From contig NZ_OY787456.1 in NCBI RefSeq assembly GCF_963678875.1, positions 2,666,001 through 2,730,000 on the forward strand: a stretch of 64,000 nucleotides of DNA, in the 5' to 3' direction. This document shows positions 34,626 to 43,471 of this stretch, piece by piece (positions within the stretch are counted from its first letter, which is position 1; every line of letters starts with the position of its first letter). This stretch comes from an uncultured Hyphomonas sp. (GTDB lineage Bacteria > Pseudomonadota > Alphaproteobacteria > Caulobacterales > Hyphomonadaceae). A model generated the notes under the pieces. The model had not been told where the DNA came from. It was given only the letters and a program-made list of their open reading frames with translations, and searched no databases. The translations under genes and the position numbers were made by a program.

Positions 34626-35927
34626 TCAGACCGGTTCACCGGCACCGGGCGGCGTGACGAGCACCTTGTCGACCCGTCGGCCATCAAGGTCCAGCACCTC
34701 AAACCGGTATCCGGAGATGTGCACGACATCCCCATCCCGCGCGAGACGCTGCAGATGGTGGATAATCATGCCGCCGACCGTGACGGCACCGCCGTCAGCT
34801 TCCCCGAAATCCGGCGCCGAAAGCAGGATTTCCAGGTCCTCGACCGGCATCAGGCCATCGATCAGCCAGGACCCGTCATCGCGCCGCGCCGGGCGGTCGA
34901 TGCCTTCGCTGGGGGAGAATGCGCTGTCGCCCGCGATGGCGCCCAGCAGATCCGCCGCGGTGACCATGCCCTGAATGCTGCCATGCTCGTCCACGACCAG
35001 CACCATGCGCACTTCGGTATCCTGCATGGATTCCAGCAGCCGCATGACCGAAAGCGTTTCCGGCACGAACGTGACGGGCCGCGCGACCTGATTCAGGTCC
35101 GGCCCCTCGCCGCTCAGGTCACAGGCGAGGAGGTCTTTTGTCTGGACAACGCCAAACACCCGATCCAGCCGTTCATTCGCAACCGGGAACCGGGACTTTC
35201 CGCTTTCAAGGATCTCCCGCTTTATATCCGTCCACGGATCGCTGGCATCAACCCAGACAATGTCCGGACGGGGGATCATGATGGAGCGGATATCCCGGTC
35301 GGCGAGACGCATGACACCGCGCATCATGCGCTGTTCCTCAAGGTCGATAACACCGCTGGTCGCGCCTTCATCGAGGATGGCGTGGATCTCTTCTTCGGTC
35401 ACCGGTTCCTGCTTGATCCCCGCAAGCCCCAACAGGCTGAGCAGGCCCTCGGTCGAAACACGCAGCAGCCAGACGACGGGAAAGGCCAGCTTCGAAATAA
35501 ACGCCATCGGCGGCGCCATGACCTTGGCAATGGCTTCCGGTGCAATCAGCGCGATGCGCTTGGGAACCAGTTCGCCGATGACCAGAGACAGGAAGGTCGT
35601 GAAGACAATCACCAGCGCGAACGCAATCTCTCCGGCCTCGGCTTCTATGGCCGGCACATGTTTCGCGATGACGGGCGACAGCTCATCCGCAATCGCTGTC
35701 GCGCCATAAGCACCGGCAATGATGCCTACGAGGGTGATTCCGATCTGCACCGTCGACAGGAAACGCGACGGGTCCGCCTGCAAGCTGATCACCGTTTTGG
35801 CGCCCGTGTCGCCCTGATCGGCCTTTGCCTGGAGGCGCGCCGTCCGGGCGGACACGATGGCCAGCTCCGACATGGCGAAGATACCGTTCACCACGATCAG
35901 TCCGAGGAGGATGAAGAATTCGACCAT
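34626..35927 (-). CDS. CorC/HlyC family protein (CNNM domain, CBS pair, CorC domain)
   Basis: A 433-residue membrane protein. An N-terminal CNNM domain (about 1-190) with four hydrophobic segments includes TTFLSLVIGELVPKRIALI. It is followed by a CBS pair (about 205-330, with MIPRPDIVWVDASDP and VLVVDEHGSIQGMVTAADLL) and a C-terminal CorC_HlyC domain (GGMIIHHLQRLARDGD). Family members are linked to Mg2+ or Co2+ efflux; the old name hemolysin is misleading. Adenine-nucleotide sensing by the CBS pair is expected. Confidence 0.92.
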   Translation of the reverse strand: MVEFFILLGLIVVNGIFAMSELAIVSARTARLQAKADQGDTGAKTVISLQADPSRFLSTVQIGITLVGIIAGAYGATAIADELSPVIAKHVPAIEAEAGEIAFALVIVFTTFLSLVIGELVPKRIALIAPEAIAKVMAPPMAFISKLAFPVVWLLRVSTEGLLSLLGLAGIKQEPVTEEEIHAILDEGATSGVIDLEEQRMMRGVMRLADRDIRSIMIPRPDIVWVDASDPWTDIKREILESGKSRFPVANERLDRVFGVVQTKDLLACDLSGEGPDLNQVARPVTFVPETLSVMRLLESMQDTEVRMVLVVDEHGSIQGMVTAADLLGAIAGDSAFSPSEGIDRPARRDDGSWLIDGLMPVEDLEILLSAPDFGEADGGAVTVGGMIIHHLQRLARDGDVVHISGYRFEVLDLDGRRVDKVLVTPPGAGEPV

Positions 35928-36072
35928 GGCGCGTTGTGCCCTTGCCCATAAGGTGGAACCGGCACAGGAGCGTCCCGGCCGGCAGATGCACCTCGACGGC
36001 GCAGGTGGATGGAAAACCGGAACCTAGAGAGCTTGGTGCCCGTGCTCAATGCCCAACCGGCAATGCACCCGT

Positions 36073-36888
36073 TCAGCCGATCCGGGCGCTGGCGCCGCCA
36101 TCGACCGGCAACAGGGCGCCGGTGATGAAGCGCGCTTCATCGCTGGCGAGGAAGAGCGCGGCATGCCCGGTGTCCCAGCCGGAACCCATGAAGCCCATGG
36201 GCACGCGGGCCGCCCGCTCCTGGCGCAGGTCTTCTTCCGGGACGCCACGCATCTTCGCAATCCCGCGAATCGCCATGGGCGTATCCATGAGGCCTGGCAG
36301 AATCGCATTGCACCGCACGCCGCGCGATGCGCCAGACATGGCCACGCTCAGCGTCATCCGGTTCATGCCCGCCTTGGAGACCTCGTAGGCCATCTGGAAG
36401 CCGCCCGCGAGTGATGCCAGCGACGAGATGTTCACGATGGCCCCGGCACCGCGTTCCCGCATGCCCGGCAGCACGGATTTGGTGACCAGCCAGGCACCTT
36501 TCAGGTTGACCTTCAGCGTGCGCTCGAAAGCCTCTTCGGTCAGCTTGTGCGGCGGGCCGTCACCGGCGTCACCTATGCCGACATTGTTGACGAGGATATC
36601 CGGCGGTCCGAACGCTGCTTCTGCGGTGGCGGCAATCGCCGCGGCCTCGTCCGGCTGGCTGACATCTGCGGCGAATGCCTTTGCCACGCCACCTTCGCCA
36701 ACAATCTCTGAAACGGTGGCTTCGGCGCGGGCGAGGTCCCTGTCTACGCACAACACACTGGCCCCGGCCCGCGCGAACAGCAGCGCGATGGCCTTGCCAT
36801 TGCCGACCGTTTCGCCGGGCGTCTGGCCTGCGCCAGTCACGATGGCGACCTTGCCGGAAAGGCGACCCGTGACGTCGCCGAGGCTCAT
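36073..36888 (-). CDS. SDR family NAD(P)-dependent oxidoreductase
   Basis: A 271-residue short-chain dehydrogenase. The cofactor motif near residues 17-32 is an extended form, TGAGQTPGETVGNGKA, longer than the usual TGxxxGIG. NNVG is at 101-104, and the catalytic set is Ser155/156, Tyr168 and Lys172 (YEVSK). It starts inside the end of the carboxymuconolactone-decarboxylase-like gene (4-bp overlap). The pair is probably one catabolic unit, but the substrate is not evident. Confidence 0.88.
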   Translation of the reverse strand: MSLGDVTGRLSGKVAIVTGAGQTPGETVGNGKAIALLFARAGASVLCVDRDLARAEATVSEIVGEGGVAKAFAADVSQPDEAAAIAATAEAAFGPPDILVNNVGIGDAGDGPPHKLTEEAFERTLKVNLKGAWLVTKSVLPGMRERGAGAIVNISSLASLAGGFQMAYEVSKAGMNRMTLSVAMSGASRGVRCNAILPGLMDTPMAIRGIAKMRGVPEEDLRQERAARVPMGFMGSGWDTGHAALFLASDEARFITGALLPVDGGASARIG

Positions 36889-37448
36889 TTGACGAGATCC
36901 GGATCGAGCACCAGGTCGTCATCCAAAGGCACGCCGAAACTGTTCAGCATCATCGACACCTGCGTGTACTGGCCGACCGTCATGACGAGGTCCATCTTCT
37001 GTTTCTGGCTGAAGCCGGACAACGCGGCCCAGGTCTCGTCCGTGATGAATGCGTCGGACGTCAATTCGTCGGTGGCCTGCAGCAGGGCCTTGTCGTTTGC
37101 GTTCCAGCCTTCAGCATCCGGTCCGGCCTTGATGCGCTCGATTTCTTCTTCCGTGAGGCCGCAATCGAGCCCGATGCGCTTGTGCTGGGCCCACTCATAG
37201 CCGGCCTTCCAGTTGTATCCGGCGCGGAGGATCGCCAGTTCGCGGTCACGCGGGCTGAGATCGTTGTATTTGGAGAGAATGTATCCGCCCCAGCCCATGA
37301 AGCGTTTGTAGGCCTTGGGCGCGCGGGCGAGCGTGCGGAAGACGTTGAACACCGGGGCATCGCCGAACCGGCCCGCGATCATTTCCTTCACTTCCGGGCC
37401 CATCTCGGAATCGGCAAGCGGCGTGATTCGCGGTGTTTTCAGTCTCAT
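36885..37448 (-). CDS. Carboxymuconolactone decarboxylase family protein
   Basis: A 187-residue all-helical protein of the CMD/AhpD-like superfamily. The core is SPRDRELAILRAGYNWKAGY then EWAQHKRIGLDCGL, where the histidine stands at the usual active position. The redox CxxC of AhpD is absent, so a decarboxylase or binding role is more likely than peroxidase. Such proteins often accompany SDR enzymes in degradation of aromatic or other cyclic compounds. It is first in a two-gene unit with the SDR. Confidence 0.85.
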   Translation of the reverse strand: MRLKTPRITPLADSEMGPEVKEMIAGRFGDAPVFNVFRTLARAPKAYKRFMGWGGYILSKYNDLSPRDRELAILRAGYNWKAGYEWAQHKRIGLDCGLTEEEIERIKAGPDAEGWNANDKALLQATDELTSDAFITDETWAALSGFSQKQKMDLVMTVGQYTQVSMMLNSFGVPLDDDLVLDPDLVK

Positions 37449-37522
37449 GGCTTTCCTCCCGGCCTTTTGCTCTGCCGGGAACTAAACCTGTCACGCGAAC
37501 ACACCGCAAGCCGGACGTGAGG

Positions 37523-37876
37523 TCAGCCGCGCTCCATCCGAGCCTGCATCATGGACAGCCAGGCGTGCTGGCGGTGAATCATGGAGACGAGTTCGGCGTC
37601 ATCGCCGTCCTCCAGAAGCCGGTCGAGCCAGAGGCCCAGGATTCGGGTGTGGGAGCCCATCCACTCCTTTAAGAGGTCCTGGCGCACGCCGCGGGCTGCA
37701 TCGCCCTCGCCTTGCAGCGCGCCGCACGGGCCGGAAGTGTCCGCCGGGACTGCGCCCGCACCTCCTTCGTGCTGTGCGTCTCCCCGGCGTGCACCAGATT
37801 CAAAAATGCCGGAATCGCCCGTATTTGTTGGGCTTTCGCTTGGAATGAGCCTCAGAACTGCGCGTGCGTGTCTCAT
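37523..37876 (-). CDS. Small protein of unknown function behind a Fur-box-like site
   Basis: A 117-residue protein starting MRHARAVLRLIPSESP. The middle is glycine- and alanine-rich and probably disordered; the C-terminal 50 residues form an amphipathic helical region (EWMGSHTRILGLWLDRLLED then AWLSMMQARMERG). The ATG at 37876 has a good GGAG site six bases upstream, which fixes the start and the strand. It diverges from mutA. Because the Fur-like palindrome sits 15-35 bp before the start, it may be iron-regulated. I recognise no family. Confidence 0.6.
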   Translation of the reverse strand: MRHARAVLRLIPSESPTNTGDSGIFESGARRGDAQHEGGAGAVPADTSGPCGALQGEGDAARGVRQDLLKEWMGSHTRILGLWLDRLLEDGDDAELVSMIHRQHAWLSMMQARMERG

Positions 37877-37890
37877 GGGAATCTCCAATT

Positions 37891-37911
37891 TGCGAATAAT
37901 TCTCATTCGCA
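37891..37911. promoter_or_regulatory. Fur-box-like palindrome
   Basis: TGCGAAT (37891-37897) and ATTCGCA (37905-37911) are exact inverted copies across AATTCTC. Read as 7-1-7 units, the site contains TGCGAATAATTCTCA on one strand and TGAGAATTATTCGCA on the other, each one step from the TGAGAATnATTCTCA form of ferric uptake regulator boxes. It lies between the small minus-strand gene and mutA. Confidence 0.55.
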
Positions 37912-38009
37912 TCATATGCCTCTTGCGTCAAGTCGTTCCGCGTCGCTACGGAATGCCGCCAAGTAAGTGGTTCACTTTTGTTATTCTTTACGCCAATAAA
38001 CGGACCATC

Positions 38010-39917
38010 ATGGCAGACGACATTCTCCCGCTTTCCAGCACTTTTCCGGACGCCACCGAAGCCGAATGGATGGCTTCGGTCGAAAAGGCCCTCAAGGGCC
38101 GTGGCATCGACACAATCACCCGCACCACGGCGGATGGGCTGAAGATCCGCCCGCTCTACCGTGAGAGCGATTTTCCGGCTTCGGAAGACCCGCTGGGCAC
38201 GCCCGGTGAGGCCCCGTACCTGCGCGGCCCCACGGCGGCACCGGACAAGTGGCTGCCCTGGGATATCCGTCAGGCCTTCACGCACGCCTCGCCCTCGCAC
38301 ACGCATGGCGAAGTGCTGCGGGATCTGGAACGGGGCGTGAGTTCGGTCGAACTCTGCATCGACCCGACCGGACATAATGGCGTCCAGGCCATGACTATGC
38401 CGGACTATGACATTGCCTTGAACGGCGTTGACGCGAGCATGGCCTGCGTTGCGCTTGATCCGGTCATGACCTCCGGCACACGCGAAGCCGCCTTTCTGGC
38501 CGAGTGGGCCCGGAACAAGGCCGACGCGAAACTCGACTTCAACATGGACCCGCTGGGCGCCCTCGCCCGCACAGGCAAACTGGCGGGCGGCCTCGATGCC
38601 GCGTTCGCCGAAGCCGGCAAGCTGGCCACGGTCCTCAACGCAAAGTATCCATCGGCAAACCTCTTCCGCATCGATGCACGCGCCGTGCACGAAGCGGGCG
38701 GATCGGAAGCACAGGAACTCGCCGCACTGATCGCTTCGGCTGTCGACACGCTGCGCCGCCTCGCCCCGCACATGGGCGCTGCGGACGTTGCCTCGAAAAC
38801 GATCTTCTGCCTCGCACTGGACGCCAATTACGGCATCGGCGTTGGCAAGCTGCGCGCCGCGCGCCGCCTGTGGGCCCGCGTGGAAGAGGCGCTCGGCCTC
38901 GACGCGAAACCGATGCGCCTGCAGGGCTACAGCTCTGCCCGCATGCTGACCCGCTATGACGCGTGGACCAACATGCTGCGCAACACCGCCGCCGCCTTTG
39001 CCGGCGCTGTCGGCGGAGCGGACATCCTGACCATCCGCGCCTTCAACGAGCCGCTGGGCACGCCGGAAGAACTCGGCCGCCGCATCGCACGCAACACCCA
39101 GCTGATCGCCATGGAAGAGAGCCAGCTCGGCCGCGTGGCAGACCCGGCAGGCGGCGCATGGTTCACCGAGACCTTCGCCAATGAACTGGCCGAGGCCGCC
39201 TGGGCCGAATTCCAGAAGATCGAAGGCGAAGGCGGATACGCCGCCTCCCTCATGTCCGGCGCCTTCCAGGGCCGCGTGAAAGCGACCCGCGATGCCCGCG
39301 CCAAGGATATCGCCAAGCGCAAGATCCCGGTCACCGGCGTTTCCGAATTCCCGCTGCTCGAAGAGATCGCCGCCCCGGTGGCGGACGCCCCGCACCTGCG
39401 CTCGGGCGCTGAGCTGACGGACGAAGCGCTGCAGGCGCTGGTGCCGGACCTGGCGCCCGCCACAGGCGCGGACGTCACAGCCGAAGCGCTCGAGCCGATC
39501 CGCCTCGGCGCAGACTTCGAAGCACTGCGCGACAAGGCCGCTGCGGCGGCCAAGCCGCCCGCGATCTTCCTCGCGACGCTTGGACCGCTCGCCGAATTCA
39601 CGGCCCGGGCAGACTTTGCCCGCAACCTGTTCGCCGCCGGCGGCCTTGCTTCGAAAGAACCTCCGGTGCCGCCGAAAGATGCCGCAGAGATTGCGGCCGC
39701 GTTCAAAGCCTCCGGCTGCCGCATCGCCTGTATCTGCGGAAGCGATGCACGTTATGCGGACGAAGCGGATGCCGCGGCCAGGGCCCTCAAAGAGGCAGGC
39801 GCACAGCATGTCTGGATCGCCGGGAAGCATGATGGCGAGGCCATCGACTCGCAGGCCTTCATGGGCTGCGACGTGCTGCACAATTTGAAACTGGCCCACG
39901 CCGAACTGGGATTATGA
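38010..39917 (+). CDS. mutA: Methylmalonyl-CoA mutase, small (beta) subunit
   Basis: A 635-residue partner of MutB in the heterodimeric mutase that interconverts (R)-methylmalonyl-CoA and succinyl-CoA. It keeps the barrel (YRESDFPASEDPLGTPGEAP, AFTHASPSHTHGEVLRDLE) but not the cobalamin DxHxxG motif, as expected for the non-catalytic subunit. I used the ATG at 38010 (MADDILPLSS); an open frame runs far upstream on this strand, but it covers the minus-strand gene and the Fur-like site. The next gene overlaps by 4 bp. Confidence 0.93.
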   Translation: MADDILPLSSTFPDATEAEWMASVEKALKGRGIDTITRTTADGLKIRPLYRESDFPASEDPLGTPGEAPYLRGPTAAPDKWLPWDIRQAFTHASPSHTHGEVLRDLERGVSSVELCIDPTGHNGVQAMTMPDYDIALNGVDASMACVALDPVMTSGTREAAFLAEWARNKADAKLDFNMDPLGALARTGKLAGGLDAAFAEAGKLATVLNAKYPSANLFRIDARAVHEAGGSEAQELAALIASAVDTLRRLAPHMGAADVASKTIFCLALDANYGIGVGKLRAARRLWARVEEALGLDAKPMRLQGYSSARMLTRYDAWTNMLRNTAAAFAGAVGGADILTIRAFNEPLGTPEELGRRIARNTQLIAMEESQLGRVADPAGGAWFTETFANELAEAAWAEFQKIEGEGGYAASLMSGAFQGRVKATRDARAKDIAKRKIPVTGVSEFPLLEEIAAPVADAPHLRSGAELTDEALQALVPDLAPATGADVTAEALEPIRLGADFEALRDKAAAAAKPPAIFLATLGPLAEFTARADFARNLFAAGGLASKEPPVPPKDAAEIAAAFKASGCRIACICGSDARYADEADAAARALKEAGAQHVWIAGKHDGEAIDSQAFMGCDVLHNLKLAHAELGL

Positions 39918-40270
39918 TCGCCATGATGCTGGAATTCACTCTCGACAACTGGGAAAACCATCCCTGCGTGAAGGGCCGTCCTGCGATCGAACAGGATGTG
40001 AGGGAAAACCGTGCCATCTTCGCGACCACCGGCTCCGGCGAGGAGAGTGTCGCCCCGGTCGACTGCCCGCTGCCGGCTGTCCTGACGCGCGCAAACGGTG
40101 ACCGGATCTCCGTTCTCATCCTGCAGGCGCAGTGGTCTGCCGACCGAAAGGGCTATGTGTTCGGCGCCGTCGACCAGAACGGCAAGCCTTACGTGGCCAC
40201 GTCCAGCGAAACCCTCATCCTGAAACAGCCGACCCCGGAATGGACGGCGAATCTGGAGATGTCCAAATGA
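39914..40270 (+). CDS. Unknown protein encoded between mutA and mutB
   Basis: A 118-residue soluble protein that I do not recognise. It overlaps both neighbours by 4 bp (ATGA at 39914 and at 40267), so it is translated in line with the two mutase subunits. Features are a Trp-rich start (EFTLDNWENHPCVKGRPAI), a PVDCPLPAVLTRANGDRISV strand region and a C-terminal beta-rich part (GYVFGAVDQNGKPYVATSSE). Codon use matches the flanking genes. Its position suggests a role in mutase assembly or protection, but that is inference only. Confidence 0.7.
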   Translation: MIAMMLEFTLDNWENHPCVKGRPAIEQDVRENRAIFATTGSGEESVAPVDCPLPAVLTRANGDRISVLILQAQWSADRKGYVFGAVDQNGKPYVATSSETLILKQPTPEWTANLEMSK

Positions 40271-42429
40271 CCAGCTTCCCCGATTTCACCAAGCTCGAAC
40301 TCGGCGTCCCGCACGCAAAGGCGACCGCCCCGAAAACCGGAGACGCCTGGGAAACGCCGGAAGGCGTCGAGGTGAAGACCGCCTATACCGAGGCCGACCG
40401 CGCCGGGCTGGACTTCCTGGACGATTATCCGGGCCTCGCCCCATTTGGCCGCGGCCCTTACCCGACCATGTACACGAACCAGCCCTGGACGGTTCGTCAG
40501 TATGCAGGCTTCTCGACCGCTGAAGATTCCAACGCCTTCTACCGCCGCAATTTGGCTGCCGGCCAGAAAGGCCTGTCGGTCGCTTTCGACCTGGCCACGC
40601 ACCGCGGCTATGACTCAGACCACGTCCGCGTGTCGGGCGATGTCGGCATGGCCGGAGTGGCCATCGACTCCATCTACGACATGCGCACGCTTTTCTCCGG
40701 CATCCCGCTGGACAAGATGTCCGTCTCCATGACGATGAATGGCGCCGTCCTGCCGATCCTCGCGCTCTATATTGTGGCGGCTGAGGAACAAGGCGTCGGG
40801 CCGGAAAAGCTGGCCGGCACGATCCAGAACGACATTCTCAAAGAATTCATGGTGCGGAACACCTACATCTATCCGCCCAAGCCGTCGATGCGGATCATTT
40901 CGGACATCTTCGCCTACACGTCGCAGAACATGCCGAAGTTCAACTCGATCTCGATCTCCGGCTATCACATGCAGGAAGCGGGCGCCTCGGCTGACCTGGA
41001 GCTTGCCTACACGCTGGCCGACGGCATCGAATACATCCGCGCCGGTGTGGCTGCGGGCCTCGACGTGGATGCGTTTGCACCGCGCCTGTCCTTCTTCTGG
41101 GCGATCGGCATGAACACGTTCATGGAAGTCGCCAAGATGCGGGCCGCACGCCTGCTCTGGGCGAAGCTCGTCAAAGAGAATTTCAGCCCGAAGAATTCTA
41201 AATCCCTCAGCCTGCGGACGCACTCGCAGACATCCGGCTGGTCTCTGACCGCGCAGGACGTCTACAACAACGTCATCCGCACCTGCCTTGAGGCCATCGC
41301 GGCCACGGGCGGCCAGACCCAGTCGCTGCACACGAACAGCTTCGACGAGGCCCTCGCCCTGCCGACGGATTTCTCGGCCCGCATCAGCCGGAACACGCAG
41401 CTGTTCCTGCAACAGGAAGCCGGTGCCTGCCAGACGATCGACATGTGGGGCGGCTCCTACTATGTCGAGCGCCTGACGCACGACCTTGCCGCCAAGGCCC
41501 TCGCCCATATCCAGGAAGTCGAGAAAATGGGTGGCATGGCGAAAGCCATCGAGGAAGGCCTGCCGAAACTGCGCATCGAAGAATCCGCCGCGAACACGCA
41601 GGCGCGCATCGATAGCGGCACGCAGACCGTGGTCGGCGTGAACAAGTTCCTGCTGGACGAAGACGAAGATGTGCCGGTGCTGAAGGTCGACAACGCCGCC
41701 GTGCGCAAGATGCAGCTCGACAAGCTGGCGCGCCTGAAGGCTGAACGGAACGAAGCCGAAGTGCAGGAGAAGCTGGACGCGATTGCCAAGGCCGCTGCCG
41801 GGACCGAAGGCAATTTGCTGGCCCTCGCCGTGGATGCCGCGCGTGCCAAGGCGACCGTGGGCGAAATCTCCGAAGCCGTCGAACGCAGCCAGGGCCGCCA
41901 CCAGGCGATCATCCGCTCCATCAAGGGCGTCTATGGCGGCGGCGTGAAAGGCACGGAGAAAGCCGACGAAGCCGTCAGCCTCGCCGAAGCCTTCGAGAAG
42001 AAGCATGGCCGCAAGCCCAAGGTCTATATCGCCAAGATGGGCCAGGACGGGCACGACCGTGGCCAGAAGGTTGTCGCCTCGGGCCTGATGGACCTTGGCT
42101 GGGATGTGGTCATCGGCCCGCTGTTCCAGACGCCGGAAGAAGCCGCCGCCGACGCGCGCGAAGCCGGGGTCGACATCGTTGCCGCCTCCTCGCTCGCGGC
42201 CGGTCACCTGACGCTGGTACCGGAACTGAAGCGTGCGCTCGGCAATGAAGGCGCCGCGCACACGCAGATCATTGTGGGCGGCGTGATCCCGCCGCAGGAC
42301 TTCGACGCACTCTACACCGCAGGCGCCTCCGCCATCTTCCCGCCCGGCACCGTCATCGCCGACAGCGCGCTGAAGATGCTGGAAATCCTGACCGGCGGAG
42401 ACGACGGGGCAAAGACGGCAGCGGAGTAA
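40267..42429 (+). CDS. mutB: Methylmalonyl-CoA mutase, large (alpha) subunit
   Basis: The catalytic, adenosylcobalamin-binding subunit, 720 residues. The barrel has YPTMYTNQPWTVRQYAGFST, then AFDLATHRGYDSDH and RTHSQTSGWSLTAQD. The C-terminal B12 domain carries DxHxxG in GQDGHDRG, with the lower-ligand histidine at about residue 596. It completes propionyl-CoA breakdown to succinyl-CoA. The start at 40267 overlaps the preceding unknown gene. No MeaB-type chaperone is in the window. Confidence 0.97.
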   Translation: MTSFPDFTKLELGVPHAKATAPKTGDAWETPEGVEVKTAYTEADRAGLDFLDDYPGLAPFGRGPYPTMYTNQPWTVRQYAGFSTAEDSNAFYRRNLAAGQKGLSVAFDLATHRGYDSDHVRVSGDVGMAGVAIDSIYDMRTLFSGIPLDKMSVSMTMNGAVLPILALYIVAAEEQGVGPEKLAGTIQNDILKEFMVRNTYIYPPKPSMRIISDIFAYTSQNMPKFNSISISGYHMQEAGASADLELAYTLADGIEYIRAGVAAGLDVDAFAPRLSFFWAIGMNTFMEVAKMRAARLLWAKLVKENFSPKNSKSLSLRTHSQTSGWSLTAQDVYNNVIRTCLEAIAATGGQTQSLHTNSFDEALALPTDFSARISRNTQLFLQQEAGACQTIDMWGGSYYVERLTHDLAAKALAHIQEVEKMGGMAKAIEEGLPKLRIEESAANTQARIDSGTQTVVGVNKFLLDEDEDVPVLKVDNAAVRKMQLDKLARLKAERNEAEVQEKLDAIAKAAAGTEGNLLALAVDAARAKATVGEISEAVERSQGRHQAIIRSIKGVYGGGVKGTEKADEAVSLAEAFEKKHGRKPKVYIAKMGQDGHDRGQKVVASGLMDLGWDVVIGPLFQTPEEAAADAREAGVDIVAASSLAAGHLTLVPELKRALGNEGAAHTQIIVGGVIPPQDFDALYTAGASAIFPPGTVIADSALKMLEILTGGDDGAKTAAE

Positions 42430-42472
42430 GCTTGCTGATTGCCGGGGTAGAGGCTTCTGATAGGCTTCCGCC

Positions 42473-43087
42473 ATGTCTGAGCTGACCTCCACGTCCGGAT
42501 ACGCCGAACAGGCCGACGATCTGTTCGTGCGGTACGAGGCGCTGTCGGCGGCGGAGACGCATGCGCACTGGCGGCACCTGTTTCCTGAACCGCCTGCGCG
42601 AATCCTCGATATCGGTGCCGGCACCGGACGCGATGCGGCGTGGCTGGTTTCGCTTGGCCATTCCGTACTGGCGGTGGAGCCCGTGGAAGCGCTGCGCCTG
42701 CGGGCGGCCAAGGTTCATCCAGAACCGGAGATCGAATGGCTGGACGACAAGCTGCCAGACCTGCCGGACACGCACGCCCGCGGCGAGACATTCGGCATGG
42801 TGATGCTGAACGCGGTCTGGATGCACCTGACAGCGGAAGAGCGCAGCACAGGCATGGCGCGCGTGGCCGCGCTCCTCGCGCCGGGGGCCCGATTGTTCAT
42901 GAGTTTGCGGCACGGCCCCATCCCGCACGGACGCCGCATGTTTGATGTGACAGGCGAAGACACCATCGCCCTCGCCGCCCCGCATGGCCTCACTGCCATC
43001 AGCCATGTCCGCAGGAATTCCATCCTGTCGGAAAACCAAGCGCGGGGTGTCGAATGGACGGCGCTGGTTTTTGAGAAGCCCTCTTGA
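42473..43087 (+). CDS. Class I SAM-dependent methyltransferase
   Basis: A 204-residue Rossmann-type methyltransferase. Motif I is ILDIGAGTGRDAAWL, and motif II ends in the acidic VLAVEP. The later LNAVWMHLTAEERSTGMAR fits motif IV/V spacing. It lies 43 bp after mutB and could be co-transcribed. The methylated substrate is unknown. Confidence 0.85.
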   Translation: MSELTSTSGYAEQADDLFVRYEALSAAETHAHWRHLFPEPPARILDIGAGTGRDAAWLVSLGHSVLAVEPVEALRLRAAKVHPEPEIEWLDDKLPDLPDTHARGETFGMVMLNAVWMHLTAEERSTGMARVAALLAPGARLFMSLRHGPIPHGRRMFDVTGEDTIALAAPHGLTAISHVRRNSILSENQARGVEWTALVFEKPS

Positions 43088-43112
43088 AAACCCGCCCCGG
43101 GCTGCCCAAATA

Positions 43113-43127
43113 TATCGTTATTCGATA
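43113..43127. promoter_or_regulatory. Operator-like palindrome upstream of ybjQ-like gene
   Basis: TATCG (43113-43117), TTATT, CGATA (43123-43127) is a perfect inverted repeat in an AT-rich patch 24-38 bp before the ATG. ATCG/CGAT half-sites of this kind are used by some ArsR- and PadR-type repressors. No regulator is adjacent, so the binder is unknown. Confidence 0.4.
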
Positions 43128-43150
43128 ATTGATAAAAAGGAACACCGTCC

Positions 43151-43471
43151 ATGCTCATCACCACCACGCCTACCGTTCAGGGTCATGAGATCACGAAATA
43201 TCTCGGCGTTGTCTGCGGCGAGGTCGTGATCGGAGCGCACCTTGGCAAGGACATCCTGGCCGGGTTCACCAATCTCGTCGGCGGGCGCTCGAAGGCATAT
43301 GAAAGCACGCTGCGCGAAACCCGCGACGACGCCATGGCCGAGATGATGGACGAGGCCCGCAAGCTCGGCGGCAACGCCATTGTCGGTGCGAAGTTCGACT
43401 ATACCGTCATCGGCCAGTCAGGCTCGATGATGATGGTGGCGGTCTCCGGCACGGCCGTGACGCTGGCGTGA
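43151..43471 (+). CDS. YbjQ/UPF0145 family protein
   Basis: A 106-residue protein of the UPF0145 (YbjQ) family, sometimes labelled heavy-metal-binding. It starts MLITTTPTVQGHEITKYLGV and has the family core GRSKAYESTLRETRDDAM followed by ARKLGGNAIVGAKFDY. It probably forms a pentameric ring like its structural relatives. It has an AAGGA ribosome site and overlaps the following zincin gene by GTGA. Confidence 0.9.
   Translation: MLITTTPTVQGHEITKYLGVVCGEVVIGAHLGKDILAGFTNLVGGRSKAYESTLRETRDDAMAEMMDEARKLGGNAIVGAKFDYTVIGQSGSMMMVAVSGTAVTLA

Noticed and set aside
37581..38009. Upstream extension of the mutA frame
   Set aside because: The extension covers the minus-strand gene and the Fur-like site; the MADDILPLSS start fits the family.
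37800..39899. A 699-codon open frame on the minus strand
   Set aside because: It is antisense to mutA, which has clear family motifs, and its translation is low in recognisable structure.
40615..42711. A 698-codon open frame on the minus strand
   Set aside because: It is antisense to mutB and has no recognisable domain.
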